From an uncultured Pelagibacteraceae bacterium (lineage in GTDB: Bacteria; Pseudomonadota; Alphaproteobacteria; Pelagibacterales; Pelagibacteraceae): a stretch of DNA of 42,163 nucleotides. Shown here piece after piece: positions 1-8,833 of this stretch. The stretch is from positions 1 through 42,163 of the forward strand of contig CACPQV010000003.1 in NCBI GenBank assembly GCA_902636165.1. The letters are read 5' to 3'. A program made the position numbers and the translations under genes. The notes beneath the pieces are model-generated. The model did no database searches. It was given only the letters and a program-made list of their open reading frames with translations, and had not been told where the DNA came from. Positions within the stretch are counted from its first letter, which is position 1. Every line of letters begins with the position of its first letter.

Positions 1-180
1 GCTAGGTTTATCTATCAATGATATCAGATTTAATAACGTAGATTTTCCAGAACCTGATGGACCCATTAAAGCGTAGATTTTACCTTTTTTAAAGTTATAG
101 GAGATTTTTTTTAATACTTTCACTTTTTTAAAAGTATTAAAATTTTTATATATATTTGAAAGTTTAATTAAGTTACTCAT
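1..180 (-). CDS. lolD: Lipoprotein-releasing ABC transporter ATP-binding protein LolD, N-terminal part (cut by window edge)
   Basis: Only the first 60 codons are in the window; the rest lies to the left. Reading from the ATG at 180, the protein opens as an ABC ATPase with the Walker A motif GPSGSGKST near residues 41-49, preceded by GKIYALM, a LolD/MacB-like arrangement. It overlaps the 3' end of the permease gene by 8 bases (start at 180, permease stop at 173-175), so the two are translationally coupled. LolD energises release of outer-membrane lipoproteins from the inner membrane with the LolC/E permease. The family call rests mainly on Walker A plus the adjacent LolC gene; Walker B and the signature motif are off the edge. 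Confidence 0.85.
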   Translation of the reverse strand, partial: MSNLIKLSNIYKNFNTFKKVKVLKKISYNFKKGKIYALMGPSGSGKSTLLNLISLIDKPS

Positions 181-1402
181 ATTTTAAAGTTTTGATTGGA
201 TCTAATTTAGCAGCTTTTAAAGCAGGAAATATTGAGACTATTATTGTTATCAAAATTGAACTTAAAGAAATTATAAAAATTAAATATGGATTAATTTCTG
301 ATGGCATTGTGCTTAAAAAATAAATCTCTTCAGGGAATAAACTAATATTAAATACTGTGCTTAAAAACTGGCGTAAGTTTTCCACGTAAATAGAAAATAT
401 AACACCAAGAATTATTCCAAAAATAGTTGCAGTCGTTCCTATCGTAACTCCAATTAAAAAAAAAATTTTTACAATTGACTTATTCAAAACTCCTATAGAT
501 TTTAAAATTGCTATATCTCTTGTCTTATTTTTAACTAGTATTGTAAGACCTGAAATTATATTAAACGCTGCCACAATAATAATAAGAGATAAAATTATAA
601 ACATTACATTTCTTTCAACTTTTAAAGCTGAAAATAAAGAACTATTCATATCAGACCATGAATAAACAAATTCATTAGGAAAATTTTTTTGTGCAATCGA
701 TTTTTGATATTCAATATTTTGTGGATTATTTAAATAAACTTCTAAATTTCTTTCTTTTTTGTTTAAATTAAAAAATTCCTCTAAAGTATTTAAATTTATA
801 AAAGCTACATTGCTATCAAATTCAGCCATACCGCTCTCAAAAATAGAGGTTATTAAAAAAGTTTTTTGTTTAGGTAAATTTCCAATGATTGTCTCAACTC
901 CCTTGGAGGACATTAATGTTACACTATCTCCTATATCAAGATTTAAAATAAAACTTAATTCTTTACCAATTGAAATTTGATTTTTTGATAAAATATTATT
1001 TTTTCCTATAAATAATTCATTATTAAAAATTTTTAGTTTCGAAAAATCGGTTTTTTCATAGCCTCTTAATAATAATCCTTTAGATTTGTCACCTTTTATT
1101 ATTATAGCTTCTCCATTATTACTTAAAAATAAATTCTCCGATATATTTTTTAAATTTTGATCAATTTTAGTCACGTCTATTTTATTTTCGTAAGGATCAA
1201 TTGTTAAATGGGCGTTAAAACCAACTATTTTATTTATCAACTCAGTTCGAAAACCGTTCATTACCGACATAACAATAATTAAAACTGCAACACCTAAGCT
1301 TATTCCTATAAATGAAAAAATAGAAATAATGTTTAAGAAACCATCTCTCTTCCTGGCTCTTAAAAATCTTAATGTAATTTCTTTTTCTAAAGTTGAAATC
1401 AA
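173..1402 (-). CDS. lolC: Lipoprotein-releasing system transmembrane protein LolC/LolE
   Basis: A 409-residue inner-membrane permease that, with LolD, extracts mature lipoproteins and hands them to LolA. The layout is the MacB/FtsX type: one N-terminal membrane helix (about residues 23-50), a large periplasmic domain, then three C-terminal helices (about 265-295, 310-340, 370-395). The cytoplasmic stretch [12 protein letters not shown] between helices 2 and 3 is the coupling-helix signature, and the end [16 protein letters not shown] is the typical FtsX-domain close. The length matches the family (about 400-415). The ATG overlaps the proS stop by 4 bases (ATGA) and the stop overlaps lolD by 8. 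Only one LolC/E-type gene is visible; whether a second exists elsewhere cannot be judged here. Confidence 0.93.
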   Translation of the reverse strand: MISTLEKEITLRFLRARKRDGFLNIISIFSFIGISLGVAVLIIVMSVMNGFRTELINKIVGFNAHLTIDPYENKIDVTKIDQNLKNISENLFLSNNGEAIIIKGDKSKGLLLRGYEKTDFSKLKIFNNELFIGKNNILSKNQISIGKELSFILNLDIGDSVTLMSSKGVETIIGNLPKQKTFLITSIFESGMAEFDSNVAFINLNTLEEFFNLNKKERNLEVYLNNPQNIEYQKSIAQKNFPNEFVYSWSDMNSSLFSALKVERNVMFIILSLIIIVAAFNIISGLTILVKNKTRDIAILKSIGVLNKSIVKIFFLIGVTIGTTATIFGIILGVIFSIYVENLRQFLSTVFNISLFPEEIYFLSTMPSEINPYLIFIISLSSILITIIVSIFPALKAAKLDPIKTLKYE

Positions 1403-2733
1403 TTGTGAGCTTTTTGTTTATTAATAATCTTAATAATTTCTTTTAAATTAATTTTTTGAGTTTCTTTATTTATTTCTTTAAATTCAAATAAATCACCTTC
1501 AGTTTGTTTTCCAATAATTATTTGATATGGAGCTCCAATTAAATTCATTTTTTTTATTTTTGAGGATAAGTTCTCATCAGTATCATCAATAATCGGATCG
1601 ATATTATTTTGATTTAACTCAAGACTTATTTTGTTTGCTTTATCGAGTGCAGATGTATCATTTTTATTAATCATAGGAATTATTGCAATATCATATGGTG
1701 CAACAGAAATTGGCCATTTCATGATTTCATTTTTTTCATCATATTTTGCCTCTATAATTGCTCCTACTAATCTTGAAACTCCTATTCCATAAGAACCCAT
1801 TTTTACATAGTCTTTTTTACCCCCAGGTAAATCGACTGCTGCTTCCATTGGTTTGGAATATTTGTCTCCAAAATAAAAAATATGACCAACCTCTATACCT
1901 TTCGTTTTCAATCTATTTTTCTCTGAAACTTTTTGATTAAACTCATCTTCTTTAAATTTATCATCAGTAACTGAGTAAAATTTTTCATATTGATTTCTCA
2001 ATTCAAGTAGGGATTTAACATCAAGTTTTGTTCCTTCAAAATTCAAGTCAAATATTCTTTTATCTGCATAAATTTTACTCTCTCCAGTTTCTGCTAGGAT
2101 AATAAATTCATGAGAAAGATTTCCACCAATTGGTCCTGTATCGGCTGCCATTGGAATTGCTGTAAGATTCAATCTTTTAAAAGTTTTTAAATAAGATAAG
2201 AAAAATTTATTATAAGAAAACAATGCATCTTCATCTGTAACATCAAAAGAATATGCATCCTTCATGTAGAATTCCCGACATCGCATAATTCCAAATCTTG
2301 GTCTGATTTCATCTCTAAATTTCCATTGAATATGATAAAGAAGTTGAGGTAATGATTTATATGATTTTATAGAAGTCCTAAATATATCAGTAACTAATTC
2401 TTCATTAGTGGGTCCGTATAACATTTCACGGTTCTGACGATCTTTAATTCTTAACATTTCTTCGCCATAATCCTCATAACGACCACTCTCTTTCCATATT
2501 TCACTTGATTGTATGGTAGGCATTAAAATTTCTTGTGCACCAATCTTATTTTGTTCTTCTCTAACAATCTGCTCAATTTTTTTCATAACTTTATATCCCA
2601 ATGGTAACCAAGAATATATTCCAGCCGAGGACTGTTTAATCATACCAACTCTCAACATTAATTGATGTGACTTTATTTTTGCTTCTGAGGGATTGTTTTT
2701 AAGAATTGGTATAAAAGATTTAGATAAGTACAT
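1399..2733 (-). CDS. proS: Prolyl-tRNA synthetase, short form without insertion (editing) domain
   Basis: A class II aminoacyl-tRNA synthetase that charges tRNA-Pro, 444 residues. Seen: motif 1 region (GYKVMKKIEQIVREE), motif 2 (GPTNEELVTDIFR, then QWKFRDEIRPRFGIMRCREF) and motif 3 (GSYGIGVSRLVGAIIE), followed by the anticodon-binding domain (ISVAPYDIAIIPMI onward). E. coli ProRS is about 570 residues because an editing INS domain of roughly 180 residues sits between motifs 2 and 3. Here only a linker of about 70 residues fills that place, as known for alphaproteobacterial ProRS. Editing of Ala-tRNA-Pro would therefore depend on a separate protein. It starts directly after the DUF1467 gene and overlaps lolC by 4 bases. 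Confidence 0.96.
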   Translation of the reverse strand: MYLSKSFIPILKNNPSEAKIKSHQLMLRVGMIKQSSAGIYSWLPLGYKVMKKIEQIVREEQNKIGAQEILMPTIQSSEIWKESGRYEDYGEEMLRIKDRQNREMLYGPTNEELVTDIFRTSIKSYKSLPQLLYHIQWKFRDEIRPRFGIMRCREFYMKDAYSFDVTDEDALFSYNKFFLSYLKTFKRLNLTAIPMAADTGPIGGNLSHEFIILAETGESKIYADKRIFDLNFEGTKLDVKSLLELRNQYEKFYSVTDDKFKEDEFNQKVSEKNRLKTKGIEVGHIFYFGDKYSKPMEAAVDLPGGKKDYVKMGSYGIGVSRLVGAIIEAKYDEKNEIMKWPISVAPYDIAIIPMINKNDTSALDKANKISLELNQNNIDPIIDDTDENLSSKIKKMNLIGAPYQIIIGKQTEGDLFEFKEINKETQKINLKEIIKIINKQKAHN

Positions 2734-2979
2734 TTAATTGATTATATTTCTTAAATTTAAATATTCAAATTTCATTAATGAATAAATTATAATAAACAAA
2801 ATCGTTGTAATAACAGTACAATAAATGAATTTCTTCCACATTTTTGGATTTTCTGGTGATCCAGGGTCCTCACCATCGACTTTGACTGATTTAATTCGAT
2901 CAACATCAATAGGTAATATCGCAAAGAAAACTACCCACCAGATGATGATATATATTATTGCTAAGCCAGTTGGACTCAT
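2734..2979 (-). CDS. DUF1467 family two-helix membrane protein
   Basis: An 81-residue protein with two membrane helices (about residues 4-24 and 50-70) and a short charged loop between them containing the D-G-E-D-P-G-S-P stretch. The opening IIWWVVFFAILPIDV and the proline-rich loop match the alphaproteobacterial DUF1467 family as I remember it. The usual place of that family, between rnj and proS, is also kept here. Its ATG overlaps the RNase J stop by one base and its stop abuts the proS start. Function is unknown; the position between an RNase and a synthetase looks like simple operon membership. The call rests on pattern and synteny, not a database search. Confidence 0.8.
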   Translation of the reverse strand: MSPTGLAIIYIIIWWVVFFAILPIDVDRIKSVKVDGEDPGSPENPKMWKKFIYCTVITTILFIIIYSLMKFEYLNLRNIIN

Positions 2980-4637
2980 TAAATCCTTACTAAATTAATA
3001 TTAGTATATGGTTTTTTTCCTGTTTTTTCTTTTGTAAATTTTCTACAAGCAATTTTAAGAGCGTCTATTAAATTACTTTCTTGCTGCCTGCTTCCAAGTT
3101 TAAAGGATCTTGTTGTTTTTTCAATTTCGTCTTCTAACCCATAAAGAAATTCATCTTCTTCATAAATGGGCAAACCTCTAAATGTTGTGACAGGGTTATT
3201 ATGGATATTCCCTTTAGGTGTTATTAATATAGTGACTTCCAAATATCCATTGCTACTTAAATTTTTTCTATCTTTGATTGATTGAGAATCCTCTTCCACA
3301 CTCACATTTCCATCTAAATACAATCTTCCGCTAGGGGCTTTGTCATATACCTCGGGTGCTTCACCAGGGTATAGCTTGACTATATCACCATTTTCAACTT
3401 GAACCGGATGAGGTACTTGCATTTCTTTAGCAAAATTTATATGTTCTATCATGTGTCTGTGCTCTCCATGAACAGGGATTACACATTTTGGTTTAACCCA
3501 TTGATACATATCTTTAAGATCCTCACGATTTGGATGTCCAGAGACGTGTATAAATTCTGTTTCTTCTGAGATAACCTCAATTCCATCTTTGACTAACTGA
3601 TTGTGTAATTTATAGAGTTTTTTCTCATTTCCTGGAATAATCTTTGATGAGAAGATTACTGCATCACCTTTTTCAATAAAAACATCAGGATGTGTGTAAT
3701 TTGATATCCTCATCATTGCACCCATTGGTTCACCTTGGCTTCCTGTACACAAATAAACTATTTTTTCTCTAGCAAAATTTTTAGCTTCTCTTGGATCAAT
3801 TGGATCAATGGTATTTTGTAAATATCCACATTGTCTTGCTGCCTTATAAATTCTATGCATAGATCTTCCAACTAGTGAAATTTGTCTTCCAGTTTGTTCA
3901 GCACAATAAAAGGCTGTCTCCATTCTAGCTACGTTTGAAGCAAACGATGTCACAATAATTCTTTTTTTTAATCGACCCATTATATTTAATAAATTTTTTC
4001 TTACATCTAACTCTGATCCTGATCTGCCAGCACTAAAAACATTTGTAGAGTCACAAATCATTGCTAATACACCTTCATCACCTATTTCTTTTAATCTTTT
4101 CGCATTTATTTCGTCACCTATTAGGGGATTTGGGTCGACTTTCCAGTCACCAGTATGTAAAACCACACCTGCGGGAGTTTTAATTCTTAATCCATTGGGT
4201 TCTAAAATAGAATGGGTTAAAGTAATGTACTCGATTTCAAAATCTTCCAATAGCACATTTCCATTTAACTCGACTATCTGTAAATCTTTTGTTATATCGA
4301 TGTGTTTTTCTTTAAATTTTTCCTTAATCAATACAGCGGTAAACGGAGTTGCGAAAATCTTACATTTTAATTTTGGCCATAAGTGAGCAATTGCTCCAAT
4401 ATGATCTTCGTGTGCGTGTGTTAATATTATTCCTAATAAATTATCTTTTCTTTCAACAATAAATCCAGGATCTGGATATATAAGATCAATGCCTGGTATT
4501 GTATCATCAGCAAAAGTTACTCCAATATCTACTATTATCCATTTATGATTTCCAGGCTCACCATAGCCAAAAAGATTCATATTCATTCCAATTTCACCTG
4601 AACCTCCTAGTGGACAAAATAATAATTCTTTTTTCAT
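2979..4637 (-). CDS. rnj: Ribonuclease J
   Basis: A 552-residue metallo-beta-lactamase/beta-CASP RNase, with 5'-3' exonuclease and endonuclease activity in RNA maturation and decay. Seen: the zinc motif HAHEDHIGAI near residues 74-83, the later metal-site pieces HTGDWKVDP and PVHGEHRHMIEH, and the C-terminal dimerisation-type domain ending in a conserved TGKKP stretch. The start is the ATG at 4637, followed by KELLFCPLGGSGEIGMNMN, a standard RNase J opening. It lies directly downstream of coaX with no gap. RNase J between coaX and DUF1467/proS is the normal alphaproteobacterial arrangement. Confidence 0.95.
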   Translation of the reverse strand: MKKELLFCPLGGSGEIGMNMNLFGYGEPGNHKWIIVDIGVTFADDTIPGIDLIYPDPGFIVERKDNLLGIILTHAHEDHIGAIAHLWPKLKCKIFATPFTAVLIKEKFKEKHIDITKDLQIVELNGNVLLEDFEIEYITLTHSILEPNGLRIKTPAGVVLHTGDWKVDPNPLIGDEINAKRLKEIGDEGVLAMICDSTNVFSAGRSGSELDVRKNLLNIMGRLKKRIIVTSFASNVARMETAFYCAEQTGRQISLVGRSMHRIYKAARQCGYLQNTIDPIDPREAKNFAREKIVYLCTGSQGEPMGAMMRISNYTHPDVFIEKGDAVIFSSKIIPGNEKKLYKLHNQLVKDGIEVISEETEFIHVSGHPNREDLKDMYQWVKPKCVIPVHGEHRHMIEHINFAKEMQVPHPVQVENGDIVKLYPGEAPEVYDKAPSGRLYLDGNVSVEEDSQSIKDRKNLSSNGYLEVTILITPKGNIHNNPVTTFRGLPIYEEDEFLYGLEDEIEKTTRSFKLGSRQQESNLIDALKIACRKFTKEKTGKKPYTNINLVRI

Positions 4638-5384
4638 TTATTTAATTAACTTTGCAATTTTAATTAATCCTTTAATTGTGATATCTTTATTTTGTATTAC
4701 ACGAGTCTTTAAAGATTTTCTAAACAAATCAGAGTAACCACCAGTAATTACAAGTTTGAAAGATTTTCTTGTTTCTTTCTTAATCAAATTAATAATATTG
4801 TCAATTAGTCCTATATAGCCCCAAAAAAAACCTGAACGGACTGCCGAAATTGTGTTGTTGCCAACTATATTTCTTATCTTCTTTAAATCTATTTGGGGTA
4901 TCAATGAGGCTTTATCAGACAAAGTATCAAGCGATATTTTTACTCCAGGGGCTATTATGCCACCTCTATAATATTTTTTTTCAACTACATCAAATGTGGT
5001 GGCAGTACCAAAATCTAAAATTATAAAATTGTTTTTACCGTTTTGTAGACTAATTGCATTAGCTAAACGATCTGAACCAGCCTGTTTATAATTAACTTTG
5101 ATTTTAATTAATGAACTCAAATTAAGATTTTTAATTTCATAACATCTAATTTTAGTTTTTTTATGAAAATATTTTTTAATCAAATTAAAAGATTTTGGTA
5201 CAACACTACAAAAAAGGATTTTCTCAACTTTTTTAATATCTTTAATCAAAAATTTAATTTTTTTGTCCAAATTTTTATTATTGATATTTTTTGAAATTAA
5301 ACTTGTTCTTTTTAAAATTCTATCTTTTTTGTTGACTAAAAATATCTTTGTATCTGAATTTCCAATATCGCCCAAAATATACAT
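4638..5384 (-). CDS. coaX: Type III pantothenate kinase
   Basis: Phosphorylates pantothenate, the first step of CoA synthesis. The 248 residues carry the ASKHA-fold motifs of CoaX: the phosphate-binding DIGNSDTKIF at residues 6-15, GSDRLANA at 103-110, DFGTATTFD at 124-132 and GGIIAPG at 141-147. The protein is very lysine and asparagine rich, as usual in this genome type. It starts 4 bases after the birA stop and ends one base before rnj begins. CoaX is the feedback-insensitive, monovalent-cation-dependent class; those properties are family knowledge, not seen here. Confidence 0.93.
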   Translation of the reverse strand: MYILGDIGNSDTKIFLVNKKDRILKRTSLISKNINNKNLDKKIKFLIKDIKKVEKILFCSVVPKSFNLIKKYFHKKTKIRCYEIKNLNLSSLIKIKVNYKQAGSDRLANAISLQNGKNNFIILDFGTATTFDVVEKKYYRGGIIAPGVKISLDTLSDKASLIPQIDLKKIRNIVGNNTISAVRSGFFWGYIGLIDNIINLIKKETRKSFKLVITGGYSDLFRKSLKTRVIQNKDITIKGLIKIAKLIK

Positions 5385-5388
5385 ATGA

Positions 5389-5931
5389 CTATTTATTTTT
5401 TTTATGTTTATAAATCTCTAAATTTTTTTCAAAAATTTTTTTCAATTGTATCTCAATATTTCTTTTTGAAATTTTTTTGTTAATTAAATCATTTAAATTA
5501 GTAGTTGGATAGTTGCTAATTATAGGGTTTTTTATCAAATTAATTCCAACTCCAAGTATTAAAAATTTTTGATTTTGTTTATTTATTATCTCTTGGAGAA
5601 TTCCACAAATTTTTTTTCCTTTAATTAACAAATCATTTGGTTTTTTATAAACAATTCTTTTTTTGTAATATTTTGAAATTAGTTTTTTTACTAATATACA
5701 ATTTAATTTTGTTATTTTAGTTAAATTTAAATCCATATTTTCTAAATTATAAAAAAAACTTACAAATAAATTTCCTTTAAATGAAATCCATTTTCTTCCG
5801 TACTGCCCACGTCCATTACTTTGGCTGTCAGCAATTATCATTCCATAATTTAAATTGGAACTTTTAACCATTCTTATGGCTGTATCATTCGTACTTCTTA
5901 ACTTTTTAAATCTTAAAATTCTAAATTTCAT
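5389..5931 (-). CDS. birA: Biotin--[acetyl-CoA-carboxylase] ligase, minimal catalytic form
   Basis: Attaches biotin to the carboxyl-carrier protein of acetyl-CoA carboxylase. Seen: the biotinyl-AMP loop GRGQYGRKW at residues 40-48, KKPNDLLI at 96-103 (the family motif is usually KWPND), KICGILQE at 107-114 and GVGIN at 127-131. At 180 residues it has neither the N-terminal DNA-binding helix-turn-helix of E. coli BirA nor a recognisable C-terminal SH3-like domain (E. coli BirA is about 320), so it should be an enzyme only, not a repressor. The Trp-to-Lys change in the KWPND motif is unusual; the rest of the site looks intact. It overlaps the nuoN stop by one base. Confidence 0.88.
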   Translation of the reverse strand: MKFRILRFKKLRSTNDTAIRMVKSSNLNYGMIIADSQSNGRGQYGRKWISFKGNLFVSFFYNLENMDLNLTKITKLNCILVKKLISKYYKKRIVYKKPNDLLIKGKKICGILQEIINKQNQKFLILGVGINLIKNPIISNYPTTNLNDLINKKISKRNIEIQLKKIFEKNLEIYKHKKNK

Positions 5932-7349
5932 TAAATTATGTTAATTCTGGAAACTACCTCTATTAATTGGCTCGGAAATATAAAGTATATCAGAATTAAC
6001 AATGTAGATGCTGTTAAAGAAAATTTTAACCAAAAACCATGATCAGTATCATATTTTTCTTTTTGCTCATCAAAATACATAATTTTAATTAACCTTAAAT
6101 AATAAAAAGCTGCAACGACTGTTGATAATAAACCAACGATTGCTAAAAAATACATTGATTGTTCAATGACTGCTTTAAAAACATAAAACTTAGCAAAAAA
6201 ACCAGCTAAAGGAGGAATCCCAGCTAGTGAAAATAAAATTATTAGTAATGATAACGCTAGCATTGGATGATTTTTAGATAAACCTGACAAATCATCTATT
6301 TTTTCGTAATAGTTATTGTCTCGTTTCAACATTAACAAGCATGAAAATAATCCTAAGTTCATTAGTATATATATGTTTATATAAATTACTGAACTTTGAA
6401 TGCCATCATTAGTACCTGCCGCTACACCAGCTAGAGCGTAACCAACATGACCTATGGAGCTATATGCAACAAGTCTTTTCAAATTTGTTTGTCCTATGGC
6501 TGCAATAGCACCAAATAGCATTGATGCGATCGATAAAAAAATTAAAATCATTTGCCACTGATCAATCAGATTTAAAAATGGTACATATAAAAATCTAATA
6601 AATACTGTCAATGCTGCTATTTTTGGAACCATTGTAAAAAATAATGTCACTGAAGTTGGTGAACCTTCGTAAACATCTGGGGCCCACATATGAAAAGGAA
6701 CAGCAGAAATTTTAAATGCTAGTCCTACTAAAATAAATACAATACCAAATGTTAAAGCATACTCATTAGAGTTCAATTGATCAGCTATTACATTAAAGTT
6801 GGTAGAGCCTGTAAACCCATATATTAAAGAGCAACCATATAGCAATAAACCAGAGGATAAAGCACTTAAAACAAAATATTTAAGTCCCGCTTCAGAAGAT
6901 TTGATTTGATCTCTATTGAATGTTGCTAAAACATATAAAGCCAATGACTGAAGCTCAAGACCCATATAAAATACTATTAAGTCATTAGAATTAATCATAA
7001 CCATCATTCCTAATACAGAACTTAAAATTAATATTGGATACTCAATCTTAAAGATTTGAAAAGTTTTAAGATAGTTCGAAGAAATGATTAGGACTAAGAA
7101 AGCTGCCAATAAAGTGATTATCTTCATTAAAGAAGATAAATAATCAATAATAATACTATTATTAAATAATTTTGTTTCGTTTATACCAATTGTTTCATTA
7201 AAAGTAATAACAGCGGTTATAATCAAAACAGCTAAAGAGAGACTCTGAACAAGTCTTGAGCTATTTTTTTTAAAAACACCTAATATTAATAAAAACATTA
7301 TCGACAAAGATAAAAATATTTCGGGTAATACTAATTGTAAATTTTCCAT
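5931..7349 (-). CDS. nuoN: NADH-quinone oxidoreductase subunit N
   Basis: An antiporter-like proton-pumping subunit of respiratory complex I, 472 residues and about 14 membrane helices. Seen: the conserved helix-5 glutamate in MGLELQSLALYVLA (near residue 133), the lysine in GLAFKISAVPFHMWAPDVYE (near 215) and the helix-broken lysine region TNLKRLVAYSSIGHVGYAL (near 295). The length is normal. The ATG overlaps the nuoM stop by one base, and birA follows with a one-base overlap, so the last complex I gene is coupled to the housekeeping genes behind it. Confidence 0.96.
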   Translation of the reverse strand: MENLQLVLPEIFLSLSIMFLLILGVFKKNSSRLVQSLSLAVLIITAVITFNETIGINETKLFNNSIIIDYLSSLMKIITLLAAFLVLIISSNYLKTFQIFKIEYPILILSSVLGMMVMINSNDLIVFYMGLELQSLALYVLATFNRDQIKSSEAGLKYFVLSALSSGLLLYGCSLIYGFTGSTNFNVIADQLNSNEYALTFGIVFILVGLAFKISAVPFHMWAPDVYEGSPTSVTLFFTMVPKIAALTVFIRFLYVPFLNLIDQWQMILIFLSIASMLFGAIAAIGQTNLKRLVAYSSIGHVGYALAGVAAGTNDGIQSSVIYINIYILMNLGLFSCLLMLKRDNNYYEKIDDLSGLSKNHPMLALSLLIILFSLAGIPPLAGFFAKFYVFKAVIEQSMYFLAIVGLLSTVVAAFYYLRLIKIMYFDEQKEKYDTDHGFWLKFSLTASTLLILIYFIFPSQLIEVVSRINII

Positions 7350-8833
7350 TATGTTTTACTTGCTAATTTAAAATTATATTGATCAATTAAATCTGAGATA
7401 GAAACCTCAATTGTGTTAATTAGAGGATCTGGATAAAATCCAAAAAATAGAGTTGGTACAGCTAAACAAGATAAAATAAATAACTCAGATCTATTTAAAT
7501 CAAACATCTGTTTCAAATCTGTATTTATTAATTTTCCAAAAACTACTCTTTTATATAACCAAAGCATATATGCGGCACCAATAATTACCCCTAAGCTAGC
7601 AATCACAGCTACTAAAAAATTATCCTTAAATGCGCCCATCAAAATTAAAAACTCCCCAACAAAACCACTTGTTCCAGGTAGGCCTAAAGCTGCTAAAGTA
7701 AATAACATAAACAAAATAGAATATTTTGGAATAATACTCACGATTCCACCATAGGTATCTATAAGTCTTGAATGCATTCTGTCATAAACAACACCTACAC
7801 ATAAGAAAAGTGCTGCAGAAACTAGTCCATGACTGATCATCTGAATAATACTTCCCTCAATACCTTGTTGCTGAATAGTAAAAATTCCTAAAGTAACATA
7901 ACCCATATGAGCAACTGATGAATAAGCAATTAGCTTTTTCATATCTTCCTGCATTAAAGCTATGAAAGAAGTAAAAATAATCGCAATTACACTGAGTGTG
8001 TAAATCAATGGGGTGAAGATTTCTGATGCTGTTGGAAATAATCCAAGAGAAAATCTTATAAAACCATAACCTGCCATTTTTAATAATATAGCTGCTAATA
8101 AAACAGATCCTGCTGTTGGTGCTTCAACATGAGCATCTGGTAACCATGTATGAACTGGCCACATAGGAGTTTTAACTGCAAAGGAGCTAAAAAAAGCTAA
8201 CCATAAAAGATTTTGATACTTTATACCAATTCCAGAATTATAAAGTTCAACTACATCTGTAGTTCCATTCAGCCAATAAATTGTAATTATAGCTACTAAC
8301 ATTAAAACTGAACCAAGCAAGGTATACAAAAAAAATTTAAATGCTGAATAAACTCTTCTGGCACCGCCCCAGATACCAATAATTAAAAACATGGGAATTA
8401 AACCTGCCTCAAAAAATAAATAAAAAATAACAAGGTCTAAAGAGCAGAATACACCGATCATAAAAGACTCCATGATAAGTACAGCTATCAAAAATTCACT
8501 TAGTCTTTCTTTGATTGAATTATTTACTGATAAAATACAAAGTGGTGTAATAAATGTTGTAAGTAAAATAAACAAAATTGAAATACCATCAACACCTACC
8601 TTGTAATTTATTAAATCTTTAATCCAAATTCTTTCCTCAACAAATTGAAACTCAGAAGTTGTTGGATCAAATAATATCCATAGATAAATTGATAAAAAAA
8701 AATTTACTGCTGAAGTAAATAAAGCAACATATTTTCCAGTAAAATTATTTTTTTTTTCACTTTTGTTAAAAAATAAGAATAAAGCTCCAATTGATGGTAA
8801 TAAAATCAAAGAGGAAAGAATAGGAAAGTTCAT
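7349..8833 (-). CDS. nuoM: NADH-quinone oxidoreductase subunit M
   Basis: Second antiporter-like proton channel of complex I, 494 residues, all membrane. The key charged residues are present: the glutamate in FYLFFEAGLIPMFLIIG (near 142), the lysine in SSFAVKTPMWPVHTWLPDAH (near 225), and MKKLIAYSSVAHMGYV in the second half. It overlaps nuoL and nuoN by one base each. The similar gene-to-gene joints throughout the operon suggest stoichiometric translation. Confidence 0.97.
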   Translation of the reverse strand: MNFPILSSLILLPSIGALFLFFNKSEKKNNFTGKYVALFTSAVNFFLSIYLWILFDPTTSEFQFVEERIWIKDLINYKVGVDGISILFILLTTFITPLCILSVNNSIKERLSEFLIAVLIMESFMIGVFCSLDLVIFYLFFEAGLIPMFLIIGIWGGARRVYSAFKFFLYTLLGSVLMLVAIITIYWLNGTTDVVELYNSGIGIKYQNLLWLAFFSSFAVKTPMWPVHTWLPDAHVEAPTAGSVLLAAILLKMAGYGFIRFSLGLFPTASEIFTPLIYTLSVIAIIFTSFIALMQEDMKKLIAYSSVAHMGYVTLGIFTIQQQGIEGSIIQMISHGLVSAALFLCVGVVYDRMHSRLIDTYGGIVSIIPKYSILFMLFTLAALGLPGTSGFVGEFLILMGAFKDNFLVAVIASLGVIIGAAYMLWLYKRVVFGKLINTDLKQMFDLNRSELFILSCLAVPTLFFGFYPDPLINTIEVSISDLIDQYNFKLASKT

